Shown here in pieces: positions 19,202-27,693 of a DNA stretch of 64,000 nt. The DNA comes from Polynucleobacter yangtzensis (lineage in GTDB: Bacteria > Pseudomonadota > Gammaproteobacteria > Burkholderiales > Burkholderiaceae): the NCBI RefSeq assembly GCF_001595965.1, contig NZ_LOJI01000040.1, forward strand, positions 186,278 to 250,277, read 5' to 3'. A program made the position numbers and the translations under genes. Below the pieces are notes generated by a model. It saw nothing but the letters and a program-made list of their open reading frames with translations, did no database searches and was not told the DNA's origin. Every line of letters starts with the position of its first letter. Position 1 is the first letter of the stretch.

Positions 19202-19546
19202 TTAGGCACCAGAACCCTCTTTGGGGCCCGCCTGCTTCAAAGGCTTGTAATCTACTCGCTCACGCAGCTCTTTGCCAGGCTTAAAGTGTGGAACGCGTTT
19301 TTCTGGAATCAATACTTTCTCACCAGACTTTGGATTACGACCGGTGCGCGCAGGACGATGATGAAGCACGAAACTTCCAACGCCACGCAGCTCGATACGC
19401 TTGCCCTCAGCCAAGGCATGAGTCATTGTGTCCAGCAAAGTTTTTACCGCCAACTCCACGTCCCTAGGCAGAAGCTGCGGAAACTGTTCCGCAAGACTCT
19501 CCACTAGTTCGGAGCGGGTAATTGCTTGTTGCTCTTGATCTGTCAT
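19202..19546 (-). CDS. ihfB: Integration host factor subunit beta
   Basis: The 114-residue DNA-bending protein contains [17 protein letters not shown], then [29 protein letters not shown] with the DNA-intercalating Pro loop, then [13 protein letters not shown]. It pairs with IhfA. The gene follows rpsA, as in most proteobacteria. A C-terminal extension ([14 protein letters not shown]) exceeds the ~95-residue E. coli protein. The start codon lies just seven bases downstream of the rpsA terminator U-tract and has no clear ribosome binding site. Confidence 0.95.
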   Translation of the reverse strand: MTDQEQQAITRSELVESLAEQFPQLLPRDVELAVKTLLDTMTHALAEGKRIELRGVGSFVLHHRPARTGRNPKSGEKVLIPEKRVPHFKPGKELRERVDYKPLKQAGPKEGSGA

Positions 19547-19553
19547 GATCTAT

Positions 19554-19591
19554 CAATAAAAAATCGCCGCTCTCCTAGTGGAAAGCGGCGA
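19554..19591 (-). terminator. Rho-independent terminator between rpsA and ihfB
   Basis: ATCGCCGCT and AGCGGCGAT form a perfect 9-bp GC-rich stem around a 12-base loop, followed on the minus strand by six U and AUU. It lies immediately after rpsA and immediately before the ihfB start. Confidence 0.87.
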
Positions 19592-19598
19592 TATTGAT

Positions 19599-21272
19599 TT
19601 AGCCTTGATTGTCCAATTTTGCTTTTAACAAAGCACCCAAATTGGTTGTGCCAGACTGCGCATCACCCTGGAGCTTGCTCATTGCATCTTGTTGATCAGA
19701 GCTGTCTTTTGCTTTGATTGAAAGATTGATAACGCGTGACTTACGATCAATGTTGATGATCATTGCAGTTACGCTGTCGCCTTCTTTCAATACATTGCGC
19801 GCATCTTCAACGCGATCTGTTGAGATCTCAGAAGCACGTAAGTAAGCTTCAACTTCATCAGCCAAGTGAATAGTTGCACCCTTAGCATCAACTGCTTTCA
19901 CAGTACCAGTAACGAGGCTACCCTTGTCGCTGACAGATGTGTAGTTGTTGAATGGGTCACCAGACAATTGCTTGATACCGAGAGAAATACGCTCTTTCTC
20001 AACATCAATTGCCAATACAGTGGCTTCAACTTCGTCACCTTTTTTGTATTTCTTAACAGCCTCTTCGCCTGGCTCATTCCATGAGAGGTCTGAGAGATGA
20101 ACTAAACCGTCGATACCGCCAGGCAAGCCAATGAACACACCAAAGTCAGTAATAGACTTGATTGCGCCAGTTAACTTATCGCCTTTTTGTTGGGCACGTG
20201 AGAACTCTTCCCATGGATTAGCTTTGCACTGCTTGATGCCCAAGCTAATACGACGCTTGTCTTCATCAATATCCAGAACCATTACTTCAACTTCGGTTCC
20301 TAATGCAGTAGCTTTACTTGGAGCAACGTTCTTGTTAGTCCAGTCCATTTCAGAAACGTGTACCAAACCTTCGATACCAGATTCGATTTCAACGAATGCA
20401 CCGTAGTCAGTCAGGTTAGTTACCTTACCAAATAAACGGGTGTTTGGTGGGTAACGACGAGCGATACCAACCCATGGATCATCACCAAGTTGTTTCACGC
20501 CGAGTGAAACACGGTTCTTCTCTTGATCGAACTTCAAAATCTTAGCGGTAACTTCTTGACCAACAGTCAACATCTCGCTCGGGTGACGCACACGACGCCA
20601 TGCCAAATCAGTGATGTGCAAGAGGCCATCGATACCACCGAGGTCAACGAATGCGCCGTAATCAGTGATGTTCTTAACGAGGCCAGTAACCACTGCGCCT
20701 TCTTTAAGGTTAGACATCAACTTAGCACGCTCTTCACCTTGGCTAGCTTCAACAACTGCACGACGTGACAACACTACGTTGTTACGCTTACGGTCGAGCT
20801 TGATAACCTTGAACTCCATCGTCTTACCTTCGTAAGGGCTGGTGTCTTTGATTGGGCGTGTATCAACGAGTGATCCAGGCAAGAATGCGCGGATACCGTT
20901 AACCATGACAGTCAAGCCGCCTTTAACCTTACCAGTAACAGTACCGGTAACGATCTCAGCTTGCTCGAGAGCTTTTTCCAAGTTCATCCATGATGCCAAG
21001 CGCTTAGCTTTATCACGGGAAAGGATTGTGTCGCCATAGCCGTTCTCTAGAGCGTCAATAGCAACAGAAACGAAATCGCCAGGAGCTACTTCAATCTCGC
21101 CAGCGTCGTTATGGAATTCTTCAACAGGAATAAACGCTTCAGACTTTAAGCCAGCGTTAACAACGACGAAGTTATGGTCGATGCGAAGAACTTCAGCCGA
21201 AATAACTTGGCCGGTCTTCATATTCGATCGGGTTAATGATTCTTCAAATAGTTCTGCAAATGATTCAGACAT
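19599..21272 (-). CDS. rpsA: 30S ribosomal protein S1
   Basis: The 557-residue protein has the standard six S1 RNA-binding repeats, seen as recurring [24 protein letters not shown] units (for example [19 protein letters not shown] and [20 protein letters not shown]), each followed by VSLGVKQL or ISLGIKQ. S1 recruits mRNAs to the 30S subunit. The length is that of the full form. A short GC hairpin lies in the 5' leader (21290-21306), where S1 autoregulation acts in other proteobacteria. cmk lies upstream with a 143-bp gap. Confidence 0.98.
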   Translation of the reverse strand: MSESFAELFEESLTRSNMKTGQVISAEVLRIDHNFVVVNAGLKSEAFIPVEEFHNDAGEIEVAPGDFVSVAIDALENGYGDTILSRDKAKRLASWMNLEKALEQAEIVTGTVTGKVKGGLTVMVNGIRAFLPGSLVDTRPIKDTSPYEGKTMEFKVIKLDRKRNNVVLSRRAVVEASQGEERAKLMSNLKEGAVVTGLVKNITDYGAFVDLGGIDGLLHITDLAWRRVRHPSEMLTVGQEVTAKILKFDQEKNRVSLGVKQLGDDPWVGIARRYPPNTRLFGKVTNLTDYGAFVEIESGIEGLVHVSEMDWTNKNVAPSKATALGTEVEVMVLDIDEDKRRISLGIKQCKANPWEEFSRAQQKGDKLTGAIKSITDFGVFIGLPGGIDGLVHLSDLSWNEPGEEAVKKYKKGDEVEATVLAIDVEKERISLGIKQLSGDPFNNYTSVSDKGSLVTGTVKAVDAKGATIHLADEVEAYLRASEISTDRVEDARNVLKEGDSVTAMIINIDRKSRVINLSIKAKDSSDQQDAMSKLQGDAQSGTTNLGALLKAKLDNQG

Positions 21273-21289
21273 GTGTATTCACTTTGTGC

Positions 21290-21306
21290 CGCCAGAAGGC
21301 CTGACG
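21290..21306 (-). promoter_or_regulatory. Leader hairpin upstream of rpsA start
   Basis: On the minus strand CGTCAG-GCCTT-CTGGCG can fold into a 6-bp stem (one G-U pair) ending 17 bases before the rpsA ATG. No classical Shine-Dalgarno is evident between. It could take part in S1 autoregulation; this is inferred from position only. Confidence 0.4.
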
Positions 21307-21415
21307 GGTTAGGTTAAAAAAGTCTCAAAGAAACACGCTAATGAAAAGGATGCGTTGTGGAGTTTCTTCAGACGCCAAAACTACTACTTACAGCTCACTA
21401 CAACTACTTACAAAA

Positions 21416-22078
21416 TTAGGTGGTTGCAGATTGATACCAATCTAAAACCGTCTTAACTGCTTGATCTATCGATAAATCTGAGGTTTCAAGCACTTTTGCA
21501 CCGTCTGCAACCAACAAGGGGGCGGCACCTCGACTACTGTCTCTGGCATCGCGCTCTTGCAAATCTTGCAGCAAGTCCTCAAGTTTAGCAGAAATTCCCT
21601 TAGCTATCAATTGCTTATAGCGACGCTCGGCTCTGGCAGCAGCTGTCGCAGTCAAGAAAACCTTCAAAACTGCATCTGGGAATATGACGCTTGCCATATC
21701 CCTGCCGTCGGCCACCAAGCCCGGAGATTGGCGAAAACTGCGTTGCAGACCCACCAAAGCTGATCTGACCTCTGGATGAACTGCCAAAGCAGAGGCTCTC
21801 AGACCAATACTTTCAACACGAATGGCATCCGTCACATCCTCACCATTGAGGAATATTTGACTATTTTTGAATGAAATCAGTAACTTAGGGACTAAAAGGC
21901 CCAATTCTGGGCCATTTTTGACATCAATTCCCTGTTTTTCGCTGGCAAGAGCAACCAAGCGGTACAGGGCGCCGCTATCCAAATAATGAAATCCCAACCT
22001 TTCCGCCACCAAGGAAGCCACCGTACCTTTGCCTGAGGCGGTAGGTCCATCAATTGCAATAACTGGGGGAAGATTCAT
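21416..22078 (-). CDS. cmk: Cytidylate kinase
   Basis: The kinase phosphorylates CMP and dCMP. I start at ATG 22078, giving [20 protein letters not shown] with the P-loop GPTASGKGT at the expected place; the longer frame overlaps aro[12 protein letters not shown] and [22 protein letters not shown] (CMP-binding Asp and Arg) are characteristic, as is [10 protein letters not shown] near the end. Length is 220 residues. It begins 14 bases after the aroA stop. No strong ribosome binding site is visible, suggesting coupling. Confidence 0.95.
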   Translation of the reverse strand: MNLPPVIAIDGPTASGKGTVASLVAERLGFHYLDSGALYRLVALASEKQGIDVKNGPELGLLVPKLLISFKNSQIFLNGEDVTDAIRVESIGLRASALAVHPEVRSALVGLQRSFRQSPGLVADGRDMASVIFPDAVLKVFLTATAAARAERRYKQLIAKGISAKLEDLLQDLQERDARDSSRGAAPLLVADGAKVLETSDLSIDQAVKTVLDWYQSATT

Positions 22079-22092
22079 GAATAGGGTTTGAG

Positions 22093-23421
22093 TTAGCTCA
22101 CGACTTTCGCAAACTCTGCGAAATACGTTGGGAAAGTTTTTGCTACGCAATTTGGATCATTGATCTTGAGTGCATTTGGGCCAAACGCAGCCAATGAGAA
22201 ACACATCGCCATGCGATGATCATCATATGTATCAATGCCTTCGCTTGGTGATTTCCAGTCACCAGGTGAAGCGGGCGCTTGAACCACAATGTAGTCCGCA
22301 CCCTCTTCAACGATTGCACCAATCTTCTTTAATTCTTTTGCCATTGCCGCAATACGATCCGTTTCTTTAACACGCCAGCTAGCAATGCTGTTTAATCGGG
22401 TTGGACCCTCAGCAAATAATGCAGCAACTGCAAGTGTCATCGCTGCATCAGGAATTTCTGTGCAGTCAATCGTGATGCCATTGAGTTTGCCATTGGCATT
22501 TTTCACGCCAGCAACTTCAATCCAGTCTTCGCCTGCATTAATGTTTGCGCCCATTAAAGCGAGTGCATCGGCAAAAGCCACATCACCCTGGATACTGTCC
22601 TTGCCAACGCCCAAGACCTTCACAGGCCCACCACCAATAGCGCCTAGGGCCAAGAAATAGGAGGCTGAAGATGCATCGCCCTCAACGGATAACTGGCCGG
22701 GACTCTTGTAAACAGAGTCTGAAATTTTTGCCGGAATAACAAAAGATTGCATATCAGGGCAAGCAACAATCACGCCAAAGCGCGCCATCAACTTCAGAGT
22801 GATATCAATATAAGGACGAGAAATGAGTTCGCCAATCACTTCAATGCGTACTGGTTCATTCGCTACTAAGGGCAAAGCCATTAGTAAGGCGGTTAAGAAT
22901 TGGCTCGATACATCGCCACGTACTTTGACGACATCTTTAATCTGAATATCTGCCGCAGATATCTGAATCGGTGGATAACCTTCTTGTAATTCGTATTCGA
23001 TCTTTGCGCCCACTTGGCGCAAGCCATCCACTAAATCACGAATTGGTCTTTCATGCATGCGTGCAACACCCGATAAATGGTAGTTACCGCCTTGCATTGC
23101 TAAAGCAGCAGTCAGTGGACGTATCGCAGTGCCTGCATTGCCCATAAAGAGGTCTGCTTCGCGCACAGGGAACTGACCACCGCAACCTTCGACAACACAA
23201 ACCTTATTTTCTTTATCGATCACAGAGAGGCCGAGTTGACGCAAGGCATTACGCATCACCTGCGTATCATCAGCATCTAATAAATTCTTAAGAGTGGTAG
23301 TTCCGGACGAGAGAGCAGCCAACAAGAGGGCTCGATTTGAGATGCTTTTTGAGCCCGGCAACACAATCGAACCTTGCGCTCGCTTAAATGGCCCAATAGT
23401 AATGTCTGGCAAACCGCTCAT
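22093..23421 (-). CDS. aroA: 3-phosphoshikimate 1-carboxyvinyltransferase (EPSP synthase)
   Basis: I place the start at ATG 23421 because the product (442 residues) then begins just before the family core: [27 protein letters not shown]. The 56-residue upstream extension lies entirely within tyr[18 protein letters not shown] is the glyphosate-sensitive class I type motif, and [20 protein letters not shown] and [17 protein letters not shown] complete the active site. The enzyme transfers enolpyruvate from PEP to shikimate-3-phosphate. The tyrA stop and aroA start overlap as TAATG. Confidence 0.96.
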   Translation of the reverse strand: MSGLPDITIGPFKRAQGSIVLPGSKSISNRALLLAALSSGTTTLKNLLDADDTQVMRNALRQLGLSVIDKENKVCVVEGCGGQFPVREADLFMGNAGTAIRPLTAALAMQGGNYHLSGVARMHERPIRDLVDGLRQVGAKIEYELQEGYPPIQISAADIQIKDVVKVRGDVSSQFLTALLMALPLVANEPVRIEVIGELISRPYIDITLKLMARFGVIVACPDMQSFVIPAKISDSVYKSPGQLSVEGDASSASYFLALGAIGGGPVKVLGVGKDSIQGDVAFADALALMGANINAGEDWIEVAGVKNANGKLNGITIDCTEIPDAAMTLAVAALFAEGPTRLNSIASWRVKETDRIAAMAKELKKIGAIVEEGADYIVVQAPASPGDWKSPSEGIDTYDDHRMAMCFSLAAFGPNALKINDPNCVAKTFPTYFAEFAKVVS

Positions 23422-24302
23422 TAAAGTGCGTCCAAATCTTGACGTGCTTTGCTCGCCTTGTTGAATAATTTCTCTAAACCAGCACCATCGTTTTCTGCAA
23501 CGAGTTTGCGTAAATGGTTCACGATGAGTAAATACTGATCCAGCTCTTTCAGGATTGCAGTGCGATTGCCTAAGCAAATATCTCGCCACATTTCTGGGCT
23601 TGAAGCTGCAATACGAGTGAAGTCTTTAAAACCAGCTCCGACATGACTTAATTTTTGCTCAGCATCTTCAGAATTCACAACACTAGCCATTAATGCATAA
23701 GACAGAATATGCGGAAGGTGAGATACGGCGGCATAAATCGCATCGTGCTGTACAACGCCAATCTTCTTCACCTCGGACCCAACGGACTCCCAGAAGCCAG
23801 TAATTAAAGCTGTATCTTCAGGTGAGTTTTCTTGCAGCGGGCAAATAATGGTTTGCTTACCCTGAAATAAATCGGCCTTAGCTGCTGCTGCACCATGCTG
23901 AGCACCACCAGCGATTGGGTGTGCAGGCACAAATTGGCACGCTTTTTTACCCAACACTTCTTTGGCGGCCAAAATCACATCGCCCTTAGTGCTACCGGCA
24001 TCGGTAATCATCGTGCGCGGCTCAAGATGTGGCTCAAGCACCTCAAAAGCAGCGCGCATTTGCGCTACCGGCACACAAAGCACAATCACATCAGATTGCT
24101 TGGCGGCTTCAACCAAATCCACCACACCATCAATCGCACCCATCTTTTGCGCTTGATCTAAGTTTTCTTTGCTGCGACCAACACCAAGCACCTTAGTAAC
24201 AACACCAGCATTTTTTAGAGCCAAACCTAATGAGGCGCCAATTAAACCAACACCAACAATGGTGACAGTGCCGTAATTGCTAGCTGGATTAATGATGGTC
24301 AT
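23421..24302 (-). CDS. tyrA: Prephenate dehydrogenase
   Basis: The 293-residue monofunctional TyrA has the NAD(P)-binding [19 protein letters not shown] near the N-terminus, [25 protein letters not shown] and [12 protein letters not shown], all diagnostic. It converts prephenate to 4-hydroxyphenylpyruvate (or arogenate to tyrosine). No chorismate mutase or ACT domain is fused. It lies between hisC (15-bp gap) and aroA (1-bp overlap). Confidence 0.95.
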   Translation of the reverse strand: MTIINPASNYGTVTIVGVGLIGASLGLALKNAGVVTKVLGVGRSKENLDQAQKMGAIDGVVDLVEAAKQSDVIVLCVPVAQMRAAFEVLEPHLEPRTMITDAGSTKGDVILAAKEVLGKKACQFVPAHPIAGGAQHGAAAAKADLFQGKQTIICPLQENSPEDTALITGFWESVGSEVKKIGVVQHDAIYAAVSHLPHILSYALMASVVNSEDAEQKLSHVGAGFKDFTRIAASSPEMWRDICLGNRTAILKELDQYLLIVNHLRKLVAENDGAGLEKLFNKASKARQDLDAL

Positions 24303-24317
24303 GAGTATTTTTTATTC

Positions 24318-25436
24318 TTAAGCCAAGATTGCTTTTAAGGCATCGATAAAGGCAGCATTCTCTTCAGGCAAGCCAATCGAGATTCTCAACCACTGCGGCA
24401 ATCCATAGTTACCCACTGGACGAACAATAATGCCGCGCTTGAGTAAGGCTAAATTGATGCGCGCACCCGCTTGATCATCATCACCTACCTTCACTAGGAC
24501 AAAATTTCCAGCGGATGGCAAATACTTTAGACCCAACTCATCAAAAGCTTTTGTCAGTTGGATATAGCCAGCTCGGTTTAACTCGAAGCCTTGCTGCAAA
24601 AATTCCTTATCTTGAAAAGCGGCAATCGCTGCAGCTTGAGCCAGGCTATTCACATTAAACGGCTGACGAATACGATTGAGCAGATCAGTCAAATGCGGTT
24701 GGGCAACTCCATAACCAATCCGCAAGCCGGCCAAGCCATATGCTTTTGAAAAACTGCGCGACAAAATCATATTTGGGAAACGCTTAACCCAAGCAATTGC
24801 ATCGTAGCGCTGCTCTGGACTGAGGTACTCGTTATAAGCCTCATCAAGCACCACCACCACGTTAGATGGCACTGCCGCTAAAAAATCTTCAATCTCCTTG
24901 GCGGGCAAATAACTGCCTGTAGGATTATTTGGATTAGCTACAAAAACAAGTTTTGCTTTATCGCCAGATGACTTAATGGCCGCTAACATCGCCGGCAAGT
25001 CATGTCCATAAATAGCAGTAGCTGGAACTTCAACAGCCTTTGCGCCAACAGCTTGGGTGGCGAGAGGGTAAACAGCAAAAGCATGTTTGGAAAAAATAAC
25101 CTCATCACCGGCTTGAGCGACTGCACGCGCAGCTAATTCCAAAATATCGTTACTGCCATTACCTAACGTAATCCAATCTGTTGGAACACCAAGGCGTGCG
25201 GCAAGGACATTCTTTAGCTCAAAGCCATTGGAATCTGGATAACGGCCTAGATCACTTGCCGCTTTGAGCATGGCATCTTGTGCTGATTTAGGCATACCCA
25301 ATGGATTTTCATTGGAGGCTAATTTCACAATCTTGCTTTCATCCAAGCCATATTCGCGCGCAACTTCACTGATCGGTCGCCCACCAACATAAGGGGCAAT
25401 CGCATGAATGTGTTTTAAGCCAATCTTGGATGTCAT
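24318..25436 (-). CDS. hisC: Histidinol-phosphate / aromatic aminotransferase
   Basis: I start at ATG 25436 (MTSKIGLKHIHAIAPYVGG, 372 residues) rather than the TTG at 25478, because the usual family N-terminus begins here. The class II PLP fold is clear: KLASNENPLGMP, GNGSNDILELAARA, VFVANPNNPTGSYLP, DEAYNEYL and the PLP Lys in SRSFSKAYGLAGLRIGYG. HisC paralogues inside aromatic operons (HisC2) often transaminate prephenate or aromatic keto acids, so its in vivo substrate may be aromatic rather than histidinol phosphate. Confidence 0.93.
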   Translation of the reverse strand: MTSKIGLKHIHAIAPYVGGRPISEVAREYGLDESKIVKLASNENPLGMPKSAQDAMLKAASDLGRYPDSNGFELKNVLAARLGVPTDWITLGNGSNDILELAARAVAQAGDEVIFSKHAFAVYPLATQAVGAKAVEVPATAIYGHDLPAMLAAIKSSGDKAKLVFVANPNNPTGSYLPAKEIEDFLAAVPSNVVVVLDEAYNEYLSPEQRYDAIAWVKRFPNMILSRSFSKAYGLAGLRIGYGVAQPHLTDLLNRIRQPFNVNSLAQAAAIAAFQDKEFLQQGFELNRAGYIQLTKAFDELGLKYLPSAGNFVLVKVGDDDQAGARINLALLKRGIIVRPVGNYGLPQWLRISIGLPEENAAFIDALKAILA

Positions 25437-25478
25437 TCGAATTTTTACTAACTTAATTTGGTTATTTTTAGGTATCAA

Positions 25479-26558
25479 TCATGCAGAGTGCGGATAAGAA
25501 CCGAGATTCTTATAGAAAGCAGCGACACCTCTCAGCTCTTCCAGTGCCTTCACTACTTTGTCATCATCAGCATGACCAGCAATATCAATATAGAAGTGAT
25601 ATTCCCAAGTGCCTTTGCGTGCAGGGCGTGATTCAAAGCGATTCATCGAAACACCATGCTTAGCTAGCGGCGCCAATAAACGATGCACAGCACCAGGCTG
25701 GTTATCTACAGAAAGAACTAAGGAAGTTTGATCCTTGCCGGTTGATTGACATGCGTAATTGCCCACCACAACGAAACGGGTGCGGTTATGGGGATCATCC
25801 TGAATTTGCGCAGCAACAGCCTGAAGGCCATAAGCTTCTTGCGCAGGATCACCTGCAATGGCAGCTAATGATGGATCTGCGGCCGCCATTCGTGCTGCCT
25901 CGGCATTACTACTCACTGCTTGACGCTTAAGTTGCGGAGCATGAACACTTAACCACTGTTGGCATTGGGCCAAAGCCTGAGCATGCGCACACACTGTTGT
26001 TACGCCATCTAAATTGCCGCTCTTCGTTAAAAGATGATGGCGAATTGGCAAAACAACTTCCCCGCTAATGCGCATTGATGAATCAAGCAACAAATCTAAT
26101 GTGCGAGAAATCGCACCTTCGCTAGAGTTTTCTACAGGCACTACACCAAATTGCGCCGCGCCCTTCTCTACTGACTTAAATACTTCATCCAAACTTGCGC
26201 ATGGCAAACCTGCAATGGAGTGACCGAAATACGTTTGTGCAGCCTGTTCGGAAAATGTTCCGACTGGACCAAGGTAAGCAATTGTTTGACGAGCTTCTAA
26301 AGCCCTACAAGCTGACATCACCTCACGCCAAATAGCAGCGATGCCATCTGGAAGTAAAGGACCTTTATTGATTTCTTGTAAACGCGCTACTACTTGGCGC
26401 TCACGTTCAGGACGGAAGACTGGTGACGCAAATCCTCCTTTGACATGACCAACTTCTTGCGCAGCTTTTGCACGCTGAGTCAGTAAATCTAATATCTGCG
26501 CATCGAGTGCGTCAATTTTTTCGCGCAAGGGAGCTAAGCGCTGTTCTTCAGTACTCAT
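25479..26558 (-). CDS. pheA: Bifunctional chorismate mutase / prephenate dehydratase
   Basis: The 359-residue P-protein has an AroQ chorismate mutase domain at residues ~1-90 (LREKIDALDAQILDLLTQRA, RQVVARLQEINKGPL). The prephenate dehydratase domain at ~95-275 has AYLGPVGTFSEQAAQTYFG, VPVENSSEGAISRTLDLL and the catalytic NRTRFVVVG. A regulatory ACT domain follows at ~285-359 (SLVLSVDNQPGAVHRLL, NRFESRPARKGTWEYHFYID). ESRP is the phenylalanine-binding motif, so feedback inhibition is expected. Its start and the serC stop overlap by one base. Confidence 0.97.
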   Translation of the reverse strand: MSTEEQRLAPLREKIDALDAQILDLLTQRAKAAQEVGHVKGGFASPVFRPERERQVVARLQEINKGPLLPDGIAAIWREVMSACRALEARQTIAYLGPVGTFSEQAAQTYFGHSIAGLPCASLDEVFKSVEKGAAQFGVVPVENSSEGAISRTLDLLLDSSMRISGEVVLPIRHHLLTKSGNLDGVTTVCAHAQALAQCQQWLSVHAPQLKRQAVSSNAEAARMAAADPSLAAIAGDPAQEAYGLQAVAAQIQDDPHNRTRFVVVGNYACQSTGKDQTSLVLSVDNQPGAVHRLLAPLAKHGVSMNRFESRPARKGTWEYHFYIDIAGHADDDKVVKALEELRGVAAFYKNLGSYPHSA

Positions 26559-27655
26559 TAAGCCCGCCTTTCAAAGTCCTGCATAAATTCAACTAAGGCT
26601 TTTACGCCCTCAATTGGCATTGCGTTATAGATGCTTGCACGCATGCCGCCCGCAGCTTTATGACCACGCAAGGCAACTAAACCAGCTGCATTTGATTGGG
26701 CCAAAAACTCTGCGTTTAGATTTTCATCTTTTAAGAAGAAAGTCACGTTCATACGTGAGCGATATTCTTTGGTGACGCGATTTTCATACAGACTGCTTTG
26801 ATCTAAGAAGTTGTAGAGCAATTCCGCTTTTTCTTGATTGCGTTTTTCAATTGCCTTTACGCCGCCTTGCTTGAGCAACCACTTAAAGCCTAAGCCAGCC
26901 ATGTAGATGGAGAACGTAGGCGGGGTATTAATCATGGACTGAGTATTAGTTTGCACTGCCCAATCCCAAATCGTTGGGGTGATGCCCATGCTGTGACCAA
27001 TTAAATCTTTGCGCACAATCACAATCGTGACACCAGAGGGGCCAATATTCTTTTGCGCTCCACCAAACCAAACGGCGCACTTATTCACATCCATCTCTTT
27101 AGACAGAATGTTGCTAGAGATATCGGCAACCAGTGGAATATCGCCGACATCTGGCACATCCGGAAACTCTACGCCGCCAATAGTTTCATTCGCGCAGTAA
27201 TGCACGTAAGCAGCATCACTTGATAGCTGCCAAGTGGATCTGGCAGGAATCGTATTAAATTTTTCTGCAGCAGAGGACGCAGCTAAATTTGCTGTGCCAT
27301 ATTTTTGCGCTTCTTTATAGGATTTTTCTGACCAAACACCAGTTACCAAGAAATCAGCCTTAGGGCCATTCTTAGCCAATGGCATGAGGTTCATTGGAAT
27401 CGCTGCATTTTGACCAAGACCACCGCCCTGTAAGAGCAAGATCTCATAAGAGTCAGGGATATTCATAAGCGTACGAAGGTCTTGAATGACTTCTTCATAT
27501 ACTTCCATGAACTCTTTACTGCGATGGCTGATTTCCATCACGCTCGTTCCGAGTCCACGCCAGTTCAGCATTTCATCGGCAGCCTGCTTCAATACCTCTT
27601 CAGGCAAAGTAGCAGGCCCCGCAGCGAAATTAAAAATGCGGCGGTCAAAAGTCAT
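26558..27655 (-). CDS. serC: Phosphoserine aminotransferase
   Basis: The 365-residue PLP enzyme begins RRIFNFAAGPATLPEEVL, followed by GLGTSVMEISHRSKEF, LLLQGGGLGQNAAIP and FGGAQKNIGPSGVTIVIVRKDL with the PLP-binding Lys. It produces phosphoserine from 3-phosphohydroxypyruvate and also works in PLP synthesis. It sits between gyrA and pheA, the classic order of the mixed-function supraoperon. Confidence 0.97.
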   Translation of the reverse strand: MTFDRRIFNFAAGPATLPEEVLKQAADEMLNWRGLGTSVMEISHRSKEFMEVYEEVIQDLRTLMNIPDSYEILLLQGGGLGQNAAIPMNLMPLAKNGPKADFLVTGVWSEKSYKEAQKYGTANLAASSAAEKFNTIPARSTWQLSSDAAYVHYCANETIGGVEFPDVPDVGDIPLVADISSNILSKEMDVNKCAVWFGGAQKNIGPSGVTIVIVRKDLIGHSMGITPTIWDWAVQTNTQSMINTPPTFSIYMAGLGFKWLLKQGGVKAIEKRNQEKAELLYNFLDQSSLYENRVTKEYRSRMNVTFFLKDENLNAEFLAQSNAAGLVALRGHKAAGGMRASIYNAMPIEGVKALVEFMQDFERRA

Positions 27656-27673
27656 GATGTGGTCGAGCCTAAA

Positions 27674-27693
27674 GGTGACGCTTAAGCGTCACC
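27674..27693. repeat. 20-bp perfect palindrome across the gyrA stop codon
   Basis: GGTGACGCTTAAGCGTCACC reads the same on both strands and includes the gyrA stop (27682-27684). As RNA it would form a 7-bp stem with a 6-base loop, followed on the minus strand by TTTAGG. It could attenuate gyrA-serC transcription or protect the upstream mRNA 3' end. Confidence 0.85.

Noticed and set aside
23422-23589. N-terminal extension of AroA over tyrA
   Set aside because: Arg/Cys-rich sequence unlike any EPSP synthase; TAATG coupling and the family start support 23421.
25437-25478. TTG start of HisC giving 14 extra residues
   Set aside because: The extension lacks a ribosome site and family similarity; ATG 25436 gives the usual N-terminus.
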